From contig NZ_SHKX01000013.1 of assembly GCF_004217445.1 (NCBI RefSeq), forward strand, positions 124,001 to 188,000: a DNA stretch of 64,000 bases, written 5' to 3'. The translations under genes were made by a program, and so were the position numbers. Positions 42,147-49,510 of the stretch are shown in pieces (positions within the stretch are counted from its first letter, which is position 1; each line of letters begins with the position of its first letter). The notes beneath the pieces were generated by a model that had not been told where the DNA came from, ran no database searches, and saw only the letters and a program-made list of their open reading frames with translations. The stretch is from Fluviicoccus keumensis (lineage in GTDB: Bacteria; Pseudomonadota; Gammaproteobacteria; Pseudomonadales; Moraxellaceae).

Positions 42147-42860
42147 ATGAAAATACGGCTAAACAAACTGTCCGTCATGCTTTGCGCAGCCCTTCTGTCC
42201 GGATCCGCCCTCGCTGCGGACGATGACCTTGATGAATTCCGGACCAAGTTGGGTAATGAGTGGGTGCAGGTCAAGAATGACCGCTTGCACAATATGAAGA
42301 CCTTTGTAAAACAGGAGGACGGCAAGCGCTTCCGCTCCTTCAAGGTGGAAGCGGTTTTTGACGGCACCATTGAAAGCCTGATGCGTGTCGTGCTCGATTT
42401 CGACCACTACGGCCGCTGGTCCTGGAATGTGATCGAGTCAAAAATGCTGAAGAAAGTGTCGCCGACCGAATATATCATCTATGTCGTGCATGACTCTCCC
42501 TACGGCGTTCCGGATCGCGACATCGTGCTGCGCATGACCATTGAACCGCAGACCCCGTCCAAGAATTATGTGCAGTTCCGTTTTAACGCCCTGCCTGACT
42601 ATATCCCGGAAAAGCCGCCCTATGTGCGCATGCTGGCGGAAGACATGGTCGCCCGGTTTACGCCGATGGGCAACAACAAATTCCTGGTAACCAACGAAGG
42701 GTATGTGGATCCGGGCGGCAAGATGGCGCCGTGGGCCATCAACTTCGTTTCGCGTAACGCCCCTTACATCACCCTGCTGGGGATGCGCCGCCAGATGGCG
42801 CAGGACGACTACGTCAACGACAAGAAACCCTTGCCGTTCTACGTCAACAACAATCCTTGA
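42147..42860 (+). CDS. Exported START-domain protein, tandem copy 2
   Basis: The 237-residue product starts at the ATG at 42147 (GGAG 7 bases upstream) with signal peptide MKIRLNKLSVMLCAALLSGS ending ALA. It retains LGNEWVQVKNDRLHNMKTFV, RFRSFKVEAVFDG, HYGRWSWNVIESKMLKKV, VPDRDIVLRMTIEP and YVDPGGKMAPWAINFVSRNA. It differs from the other close copies in WSW for WYW and in Met-Ala within the DPGGK motif (KMAPW), which may alter the ligand pocket. A 7-bp GC hairpin without a T run (42873-42892) follows the gene. It is predicted to be periplasmic. Confidence 0.9.
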   Translation: MKIRLNKLSVMLCAALLSGSALAADDDLDEFRTKLGNEWVQVKNDRLHNMKTFVKQEDGKRFRSFKVEAVFDGTIESLMRVVLDFDHYGRWSWNVIESKMLKKVSPTEYIIYVVHDSPYGVPDRDIVLRMTIEPQTPSKNYVQFRFNALPDYIPEKPPYVRMLAEDMVARFTPMGNNKFLVTNEGYVDPGGKMAPWAINFVSRNAPYITLLGMRRQMAQDDYVNDKKPLPFYVNNNP

Positions 42861-43001
42861 CGTCAATACGGGGGCGGCCTGTCAGGGCCGCCTCGTACCA
42901 CTCATCGCCTCCTGCCAACCGCTCATCCGTCAACCAGCCCTTTAATCGGCAAAATTTCACACAATATCGCGCTGGAACCCGGTTCAAGGAAATTGCCCCG
43001 C

Positions 43002-43736
43002 ATGCTTTTACGCTCCACCCTGAAAACCCTGGCATTGTCCGGTCTGCTGGCGATCCTGGCCGCCCCGGCACTCGCGGAACAGGAATGGCAGGAAGTGCAG
43101 TCACGTCTTGGCAATGACTGGCGGCTGATAAAGCAGGATCGCCAGCGGCAGATACGCACCTATGCCAAGCTGGAAGACAACAAGAATATCCGTTCATTCA
43201 AGGTGGAAGGCATTCTCAATACCCGGATGGAAACCATCGCACGGGTCCTGCTGGACTTCCCGAATTACAACAAGTGGTATTGGGAGGTCATGGAATCGCG
43301 CCAGTTGAAGCAAACCTCCCCGACCGACTACCACATCTATATTATTCACCGCGCACCCTATGGCCTGCCCAACCGCGACGTGATCCTGCGCGCCACGCTG
43401 GAACTGCAAAACCGTGACCGGAATTTCGTAGTTTTGAAAGTCAAGGCCGATCCGGATTACATGCCCGAAGTCCCGAAACTGGTCCGGATGCCCGCTGAAG
43501 ACATGACCATCCGCTTCACGCCGCTGCCGGGGCAGCGGGTCATGGTGGAAGCGGAAGGCTTCATTGATCCGGGCGGCAAAGTGCCTTCCTGGGATGCAAA
43601 CCTGATCCAACGCAACGCGCCGTACACGGTCATCATGGGATTCCAGCGCATGGTCTTGCGCGAGGAATACCGCAACAGCAACACGCCGATTCCCTTCGCG
43701 GTTCAGGATTACGAACAGACAACGGCCCATCCCTGA
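43002..43736 (+). CDS. Exported START-domain protein, tandem copy 3
   Basis: The 244-residue product starts at the ATG at 43002, with AAGGA 11 bases upstream; a TTG at 42993 is too close to that site. The signal peptide ends APALA. Framework motifs are LGNDWRLIKQDRQRQIRTYA, NIRSFKVEGILNT, NYNKWYWEVMESRQLKQT, LPNRDVILRATLEL, KLVRMPAEDMTIRFTPLPG and FIDPGGKVPSWDANLIQRNA. It is the third of five copies. The gap upstream is 141 bases, so an internal promoter cannot be excluded, though I saw none that was convincing. Confidence 0.9.
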   Translation: MLLRSTLKTLALSGLLAILAAPALAEQEWQEVQSRLGNDWRLIKQDRQRQIRTYAKLEDNKNIRSFKVEGILNTRMETIARVLLDFPNYNKWYWEVMESRQLKQTSPTDYHIYIIHRAPYGLPNRDVILRATLELQNRDRNFVVLKVKADPDYMPEVPKLVRMPAEDMTIRFTPLPGQRVMVEAEGFIDPGGKVPSWDANLIQRNAPYTVIMGFQRMVLREEYRNSNTPIPFAVQDYEQTTAHP

Positions 43737-43822
43737 GTCGACTTTAACCGCGCTCACGGTTGCAGGCGGGCGGCAAGTGCGTTAGGTTCAAGATTCAACG
43801 CCGTTCAGGTGATCCATTTCGC

Positions 43823-44581
43823 ATGACCACGCTGCCCCACACCTCCCCTCGCCGGGGGCTTAACACCCTTTGTGCGGCCCTCCTTCTGGCGGATGTCGGC
43901 CTGGCGCCCGGCGTATCTTTCGCCCAGGAAGAGCTCCGTGAACTGCAAATGCCGATGACGGCGGAATGGCAACTGGTCAAGGATGACCGGCTGCGTAATA
44001 TCCGCACTTTCGCCAGGCTGGAACCTGGCAAACGCTTCCGTTCCTTCAAGGTGGAGGCGATGGTCTCCGCTTCGCCGGAAACACTGGCCCGGCTAATGCT
44101 GGATTTCAGCAGCTATCCCCGCTGGTATTGGTCGGTGCGCGAATCCCGATTGCTGAAACAGGTGTCGCCGACCGAATACTTCCTGTACCTGGTGCATAAC
44201 GCTCCCTACGGCATGCCCGACCGGGACGTGATCCTGCACGCCGTGGTAGAACCGCAGACCGCTACGCAGCCCCATGTCCTGCTGCGGGTTCGCGCAGAAC
44301 CGGATTACATGCCGCTGCAGCCGCCGCTGGTGCGGATGCCCGCCGAGGACATGAATATCCGCTTCACGCCGCAGCCGGATGACCGCATCCTGATCGAGTC
44401 CGAAGGCTATGTGGATCCGGGCGGCAAGGTGCCGTCATGGGCCTCGAATTTTGTGCAGCGCAGTGCGCCCTACGGTATCATCGTCAACATCCAGCGCATG
44501 GTGGAAAAAGAAGAATATGTGCGCAGCAACGCGCCGCTCCCCTTCCCGGTCTTTCGCCACGGAGAAGCGCCGGCGCCCTGA
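43823..44581 (+). CDS. Exported START-domain protein, tandem copy 4
   Basis: The 252-residue product starts at the ATG at 43823; the open frame upstream to 43760 is non-coding. It has an unusually long N-region before the hydrophobic core of its signal peptide (TTLPHTSPRRGLNTLCAALL). Framework motifs are MTAEWQLVKDDRLRNIRTFA, RFRSFKVEAMVSA, SYPRWYWSVRESRLLKQV, MPDRDVILHAVVEP, PPLVRMPAEDMNIRFTPQP and YVDPGGKVPSWASNFVQRSA. The C-terminal tail (FRHGEAPAP) is longer than in copies 1-3. It is predicted to be periplasmic. Confidence 0.88.
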   Translation: MTTLPHTSPRRGLNTLCAALLLADVGLAPGVSFAQEELRELQMPMTAEWQLVKDDRLRNIRTFARLEPGKRFRSFKVEAMVSASPETLARLMLDFSSYPRWYWSVRESRLLKQVSPTEYFLYLVHNAPYGMPDRDVILHAVVEPQTATQPHVLLRVRAEPDYMPLQPPLVRMPAEDMNIRFTPQPDDRILIESEGYVDPGGKVPSWASNFVQRSAPYGIIVNIQRMVEKEEYVRSNAPLPFPVFRHGEAPAP

Positions 44582-44612
44582 GCGGATGCCCGATATCCCT
44601 GCGAGAGAGCTC

Positions 44613-45338
44613 ATGAAAAGACTGCTTTCCTGGCTTCTGCTGGCCGCACTGGCGTGGTCATGCCTGCCCGCCCTGGCTCAATCCAACGATGACAACGATC
44701 TGGATGAACTGCAAACGCAGCTGACCAATGAATGGCGGCTGGTGCGTTTCGATCGCAAGCGCAACATCAAGACCTGGATGCGCCAGGAAGACGGCAAGCG
44801 CTACCGCTCCTTCAAGGTGGAGGCTGAACTGAACACTTCCGTCGAGGCCGTGGCGCGGCTGATGCTGGACTTCGCCAACTACGACAAATGGTACTGGCAG
44901 GTCAAGGAATCGAAACTGCTGAAGCAGGTATCCCCGACCGAATACCTGGTGTATCTGGTGCATCGCGCGCCCGCCGGACTCCCCGACCGGGATGCCGTAT
45001 TGCGCGGCGTGGTTGTTCCGCAGAACAAGGGCCAGAAATACGTGGTGGTGCGGATTTCCGCCGAACCGGACTACCTGCCCGAAAAGCCGCCGCTGGTGCG
45101 GCTGCCCGCCCAGGAGATGTACACCAAGTTCACACCGATGGGGAACGGCAAGGTATTGATGGAAACGGAAGGCTATGTCGATCCGGGCGGCAAGGTGCCG
45201 GTCTGGGCCGCCAACTTTGTGCAGCGCAGCGCACCGTATACCATTGTGCTGGCGATGCAGCGGCAGCTGCAGTCCGGCGAATATGACAAGGGCAAGCGCC
45301 TGCCGTTCCCCGTCTATGACCTTGATTACTTCCCATAA
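44613..45338 (+). CDS. Exported START-domain protein, tandem copy 5
   Basis: The 241-residue product starts at the ATG at 44613 (GAGAGAG ribosome site), 31 bases after copy 4. The signal peptide is MKRLLSWLLLAALAWSCLPA and ends LALA. Framework motifs are LTNEWRLVRFDRKRNIKTWM, RYRSFKVEAELNT, NYDKWYWQVKESKLLKQV, LPDRDAVLRGVVVP, PPLVRLPAQEMYTKFTPMG and YVDPGGKVPVWAANFVQRSA. Here the conserved MPAEDM is replaced by LPAQEM. The Cys in the signal peptide is not followed by a good lipobox, so a soluble periplasmic protein is most likely. Confidence 0.9.
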   Translation: MKRLLSWLLLAALAWSCLPALAQSNDDNDLDELQTQLTNEWRLVRFDRKRNIKTWMRQEDGKRYRSFKVEAELNTSVEAVARLMLDFANYDKWYWQVKESKLLKQVSPTEYLVYLVHRAPAGLPDRDAVLRGVVVPQNKGQKYVVVRISAEPDYLPEKPPLVRLPAQEMYTKFTPMGNGKVLMETEGYVDPGGKVPVWAANFVQRSAPYTIVLAMQRQLQSGEYDKGKRLPFPVYDLDYFP

Positions 45339-45388
45339 AACAACGGAGCCGCCATGGCCGTCGTTACTTCCGGCCCGGAAATCTGACC

Positions 45389-46171
45389 ATGCCGCACTTT
45401 GCCGCCAACCTGTCCCTGCTGTTTCGTGAATATCCGCTGCTTGACCGCTTCGGCGCCGCGCGCGCCGCCGGTTTTGAGGCGGTGGAGATCCAGTTTCCCT
45501 ATGAGCTGTCCATCGACGACATTCGTCGCGAGCTGGATATCAACGAGCTGGACCTGGTGCTGATCAATGTGCCCGCCGGCGATCTGATGCAGGGCGGCGA
45601 CGGGCTGGCCTGCGTGCCCGGCCGCGAGCAACTGTTCCGGTTGGGCGTTATGGAGGCGCTGCGCTACGCCGAGGCGCTGGATGTCAGTTGTGTCAATGTG
45701 CTGGCCGGACGCCAGCCGCAGGACAAGGAGTTGCTGGAGTGCCTGCAGACCTTGTCGCAAAACCTGCGCTATGCGGCGGAAGCCTTCCAGTCCATCGGCG
45801 TCACCACGACCTTTGAAGCCATCAACACCTGGGACATGCCCCGCTTCATGATCAACACGATGGCGCATATGCAGGAAATGCGCGAAGCCGTGGATCATCC
45901 GACCCTGAAAATGCAGTTTGATTGCTACCACATGACGCGCATGGGCGAAGACCTGATGACAGCGCTGCGGGAAAACCTGGACGGTATCGGCCATATCCAG
46001 TTTGCGGATGTGCCGGGCCGCGGCCAGCCGGGCACCGGCAAGATTGATTATCCCGCACTGTTCAACCAGCTGGACCGGCTGGGCTACCATGGCTATTGCG
46101 GCGCGGAATACCATCCGACCGGTCATACGCTGGAGTCGTTGGGCTGGTTCGAGCCTTACCGGGGATCCTGA
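45389..46171 (+). CDS. Hydroxypyruvate isomerase family protein
   Basis: The 260-residue TIM-barrel protein matches Hyi/OtnI. It begins PHFAANLSLLFREYPLLDRF and has GFEAVEIQFPYEL, LINVPAGD, VNVLAGR, FEAINTWDMPRFMI (catalytic Glu), LKMQFDCYHMTRMGE, IGHIQFADVPGRGQPGTGKI and YCGAEYHPTGHTLESLGWF (second catalytic Glu). Hyi converts hydroxypyruvate to tartronate semialdehyde; OtnI acts on 2-oxotetronate-4-phosphate-like sugars. No glyoxylate-carboligase or tartronate-semialdehyde reductase gene is here, so the substrate is open. It is 50 bases downstream of START copy 5 and abuts the HIT gene with no gap. Confidence 0.9.
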   Translation: MPHFAANLSLLFREYPLLDRFGAARAAGFEAVEIQFPYELSIDDIRRELDINELDLVLINVPAGDLMQGGDGLACVPGREQLFRLGVMEALRYAEALDVSCVNVLAGRQPQDKELLECLQTLSQNLRYAAEAFQSIGVTTTFEAINTWDMPRFMINTMAHMQEMREAVDHPTLKMQFDCYHMTRMGEDLMTALRENLDGIGHIQFADVPGRGQPGTGKIDYPALFNQLDRLGYHGYCGAEYHPTGHTLESLGWFEPYRGS

Positions 46172-46627
46172 ATGAAAAACTGTATCTTTTGCGCCATCGC
46201 CGCCCGGGAGGCCGAGGCTTCGCTCGTCTATGAAGATGCGCTTTGCCTGGCTTTCATGGATCTCTTCCCCATGCGCCCCGGTCATATCCTGGTGGTGAAC
46301 AAGCGCCATGCCCAGTTCGTGCACCAGTTGACCGCCGCCGAACGGGCGCACCTGCTGGAAACCGGCAGCCGCATCGGGCAGGCCTTGCGCGCCACCTCAC
46401 TGAAGCCGTCAGCACTGCATTTCAACATCAACGACGGCAAGGCGGCGCACCAGACCGTGCCGCATGTGCACCTGCACGTACTGCCGCGCTATGACGGCGA
46501 TGTGCTGGCCTTTGTCGGCGGCATCTTTGGCAAGCCGGTGCAGTTGCTGCGCGGCGGAACCCGCCGCGAACAGCTGGAGCGACAGGCCTCGGAAGTCCGG
46601 GAGGCCCTGCGCCGCCTGCCGGAATGA
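46172..46627 (+). CDS. HIT family nucleotide hydrolase
   Basis: The 151-residue protein has the N-terminal zinc-type CIFCAIAAREAEASLVYED, LAFMDLFPMRPGHILVVNKR, and the histidine triad HVHLHVLPR. Its size and C-terminal extension fit small HIT hydrolases acting on nucleoside phosphoramidates or dinucleoside polyphosphates. The start codon directly follows the stop of the isomerase gene. It probably belongs to the same transcript. The physiological substrate is unknown. Confidence 0.92.
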   Translation: MKNCIFCAIAAREAEASLVYEDALCLAFMDLFPMRPGHILVVNKRHAQFVHQLTAAERAHLLETGSRIGQALRATSLKPSALHFNINDGKAAHQTVPHVHLHVLPRYDGDVLAFVGGIFGKPVQLLRGGTRREQLERQASEVREALRRLPE

Positions 46628-46672
46628 GCCCGTTTTGATGCCCGCGCCTTTACCCTTGCTACGGATAACGCC

Positions 46673-47053
46673 ATGAATCTGGAAAAAGTCATCTTCGCCT
46701 TCTTCATCGTGCTGGCTGCCACGCTGAATTTCGGATTTTTCATTGGCGACATCGACCGGCCCGAGCTGCATCATGTCGGGGAATTCGCCGCCGCCCTGGT
46801 GGTGAACCTGATCGCCACCTCGCTGAAATTCGGCGACCGCTCGCACATGGGCGCCACCCAGCTGGCCACCAGCCTGGTGGCGGTGCTGCAACTGCTGGCC
46901 GCCGCCATGTTGTGGGGCTACCAGACACAGGTGGTCGGGGAGATGAATGTCAGCGCCATGGCCAGCATTGTTTCGCTGTCCGGCGGCGCCATGCTGGCCA
47001 ACTTCGTGTCGCTGATCCTGCTGATTGCCGAAACCGTGATGTTCCGCCGCTGA
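46673..47053 (+). CDS. Small four-helix membrane protein (possibly DUF6394)
   Basis: The 126-residue protein is almost entirely hydrophobic, with about four membrane helices (about 5-25, 38-55, 65-85, 95-122) and a conserved-looking acidic loop GDIDRPELHHVGEF. Its stop overlaps the start of the RCK channel gene as TGATG, so the two are translationally coupled. That suggests an accessory subunit or partner of the channel. I believe the family may be DUF6394 but cannot confirm it here. There is no enzymatic motif. Confidence 0.75.
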   Translation: MNLEKVIFAFFIVLAATLNFGFFIGDIDRPELHHVGEFAAALVVNLIATSLKFGDRSHMGATQLATSLVAVLQLLAAAMLWGYQTQVVGEMNVSAMASIVSLSGGAMLANFVSLILLIAETVMFRR

Positions 47054-48750
47054 TGAACACGGCGCTTTTCATCGCCCTGCGGCGGCTGCGGCTGCCGATC
47101 ATCGCCGTGATCCTCAGTTACGCGATCAGCGTCACCGGGCTGGTGCTGATTCCCGGCGCGGACAACAACGGTCAGCCGGTGGCGATGAGCTGGTTCCACG
47201 CCTTCTACTTCATGAGCTATACCGCCACCACCATCGGTTTCGGGGAAATTCCCTACGCCTTCACCAACGGCCAGCGGATGTGGGTGACGTTCTGCATTTA
47301 CCTGTCGGTGGTGGTGTGGGCCTGGCTGCTGGCGGCCATCATGGCGCTGGTACAGGACCGCACCTTTCTGGAAGCAATGAAACGCGGGCGTTTCAGCCGT
47401 CAGGTGCGGCTGATCCGCGAACCGTTCTGGCTGCTGTGCGGCTACGGCCAGACCGGGGCGCTGCTGTGCGACCGGTTGGGCCATGAAGGGCAGCGGGTGG
47501 TGGTGCTGGAAAAGCGCGAACAGGAAATCTTCGAGCTGGAGCTGCATGACCACGGGCTGAGCATCCCGGCGCTGCTGGCCGACGCGCGCGACGCCGAGGT
47601 GCTGATGTCGGCCGGTCTGTCGCACCCGCAACTGGCGGGCGTGCTGGCATTGACCTCCGACGACCCGACCAATCTCGGCATCGCCGCCGCCGCGCGGGTG
47701 CTGAACCCCTATGTGCCCGTTTATTGCCGCTCGGAAACCCCCAGCATCGCCGAAAGCGTGCTGGCCTTCGGCACCGACATGCTGGTTAACCCCTTCACCG
47801 CCTTCGCCGACGAATTGCGGCTGCTGCTGGCCAATCCGGAAGCGCATACGCTGTTTACCCGCCTGACCCCGACCCACGGCACCGGCCGTCTCAGCGACCG
47901 CCCCTGCCCCGAAGGGCAATGGATCATCAGCGGCTACGGGCGTTTCGGACGGTTGGTGGTGGATGCACTGACGGAGGCGGGTCGTCCCTGCACGCCGGTC
48001 GACCCGACCCTGCTCAATGCCTCACCGAAGGAGTTCGAGGGCGTCTGGCAGAATGAACTGAACGAATTGAAGGAGGCCTATCTGCCGCACGCGGCGGGCA
48101 TTGTCGTCGGCACCGACAACGACACCCGCAACCTGGCGATCGTGGCGCTGGCGCGGCAGATCAACCCGGACATCTATGTCATCCTGCGCCAGAACGATGA
48201 CCACAGTGCCCTGCTGTTCCAGGCGCTGAAACCGGACATGCTGATGGTGCCCAGCGTCATGGTGGCGCGACAGTGTCTGGCGGCGATGACCTCGGCGATG
48301 CTGCCTCGTTTGCAGGAGCACCTGCGCGATATGCCTTCCGTGACGGTGCAGCGGCTGCTGGAACATTTACCGCATGAGGACACCCGGGTCTGGGAAGTAC
48401 GCCTGAACCATGCCGAGTCGCCCGCCATATTTGCCTGGTTCGGCGCCCATCGGGAAATACGCCTGGGTGAATTGCTGCGCGACAACCGCAACCGCGCGGA
48501 ACGCCTGAACCTGCATGTGGTGGCCCTGTTGCGCGGCCGGGAGTTCCTGGCCGGGCCGGATGAAGATACGCTGACCTTGCGGCCGAACGATACGCTGCTG
48601 CTGGCGGGCAAGCCGGGCGCCCACTATTGGCTGTCGCTGACCCTGCGGGACGAACAGGTGCTGGCCTATGTGCTGGACGGCGTCAACCGCCCGGACGGAC
48701 TGATCTGGCGCTGGCTGGCCTCGCGCCGGAAAGACGCGGACCGCTCCTGA
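47053..48750 (+). CDS. Potassium channel with tandem RCK (TrkA-N/TrkA-C) domains
   Basis: The 565-residue protein has two membrane helices (about 12-32 and 77-98) flanking a pore loop with the selectivity filter TATTIGFGEIPYAF. It is followed by a first RCK Rossmann fold (WLLCGYGQTGALLCDRLG, about residue 125) and a second (WIISGYGRFGRLVVDALTEA, about residue 290). A TrkA-C-like domain at about 480-550 (LHVVALLRGREFLAGPDEDT) completes it. The second fold keeps a GxGxxG-type site, while the first has GYGQTG. Potassium flux gated by nucleotide or ion binding at the RCK ring is the known family behaviour. It is coupled to the small membrane protein upstream. Confidence 0.92.
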   Translation: MNTALFIALRRLRLPIIAVILSYAISVTGLVLIPGADNNGQPVAMSWFHAFYFMSYTATTIGFGEIPYAFTNGQRMWVTFCIYLSVVVWAWLLAAIMALVQDRTFLEAMKRGRFSRQVRLIREPFWLLCGYGQTGALLCDRLGHEGQRVVVLEKREQEIFELELHDHGLSIPALLADARDAEVLMSAGLSHPQLAGVLALTSDDPTNLGIAAAARVLNPYVPVYCRSETPSIAESVLAFGTDMLVNPFTAFADELRLLLANPEAHTLFTRLTPTHGTGRLSDRPCPEGQWIISGYGRFGRLVVDALTEAGRPCTPVDPTLLNASPKEFEGVWQNELNELKEAYLPHAAGIVVGTDNDTRNLAIVALARQINPDIYVILRQNDDHSALLFQALKPDMLMVPSVMVARQCLAAMTSAMLPRLQEHLRDMPSVTVQRLLEHLPHEDTRVWEVRLNHAESPAIFAWFGAHREIRLGELLRDNRNRAERLNLHVVALLRGREFLAGPDEDTLTLRPNDTLLLAGKPGAHYWLSLTLRDEQVLAYVLDGVNRPDGLIWRWLASRRKDADRS

Positions 48751-49308
48751 TCACGCGACAAAATCATCCGGATGGCGCAGCAGCCAGTCCTTGACCCGGT
48801 GCAGACGCTGCGAAGGGTCATTCTCCTCCAGCAGGTCCTGCTGTTCGTCCAGCGACATCGGCAGCGCCTCCGCCAGCCTCCAGGCCAGCGCCCCGGCATC
48901 CTCCAGACGCTCCCCGCATTCGCTGAAGGAATCGGCCACCGGCTTCAGGTGCGCCGGGATGGCCACCCGCGGATCCGGCGGCAGCCACTCCACGGACGCC
49001 CGGGTCAGGCCGTCTTCCTCCACGCGCAAGGACAGGATGCGGAAGCGCCGGTCGCCCACCACCTCGATGGCCAGGCTGCCGTCCGCCAGCGCAATGCGCT
49101 GCACCACGTAAGCGGCGCAACCGATATCAAAGGGAAAGGCGGCATCGCCCACTTCCTGACCGAAGCGGATGCGCACCAGCCCGAAAGGATGGGTCTTGCC
49201 GCACTCTTCCAGCAAGCGCCGGTAACGCAGCTCGAACACCCGCAGCGGCGTCCCTCCGCCGGGAAACAGCACCTGATTCAATGGGAACAGCGCCAGCTCT
49301 GTATTCAT
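48751..49308 (-). CDS. LON peptidase N-terminal (substrate-binding) domain protein
   Basis: The 185-residue cytosolic protein starts at the ATG at 49308 (MNTELALFPLNQVLFPGG), the typical start of stand-alone Lon-N domains. It has LRVFELRYRRLLEEC, PFGLVRIRFGQEVG and RRFRILSLRVEEDGL, and ends with a helical bundle (SLDEQQDLLEENDPSQRLH). There is no AAA+ or protease part. Such single-domain proteins are common in proteobacteria and have no settled role. It converges with the channel gene, whose stop is immediately adjacent. Confidence 0.9.
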   Translation of the reverse strand: MNTELALFPLNQVLFPGGGTPLRVFELRYRRLLEECGKTHPFGLVRIRFGQEVGDAAFPFDIGCAAYVVQRIALADGSLAIEVVGDRRFRILSLRVEEDGLTRASVEWLPPDPRVAIPAHLKPVADSFSECGERLEDAGALAWRLAEALPMSLDEQQDLLEENDPSQRLHRVKDWLLRHPDDFVA

Positions 49309-49510
49309 GCCCGTACCTGCACGCCCCGGAATGCCCAGACTTTCCATCAAGCCTAGTCCAAATGCGGCGGAACGGGAGAGCAACACAAGCACACAGGAAA
49401 AAAATGCAGCCCGCCGCCAAAAATGCGCTAGGCTTGAATACGGGCTTCACATTCGTTGTCTATAAAACAAGAACCTCAAACAAAGAATAACCCTCGGGAG
49501 AATGGCACTC

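Noticed and set aside
45354..45386. A 10-codon frame with a ribosome site between START copy 5 and the isomerase gene
   Set aside because: It is too short to judge and has no leader-peptide composition.
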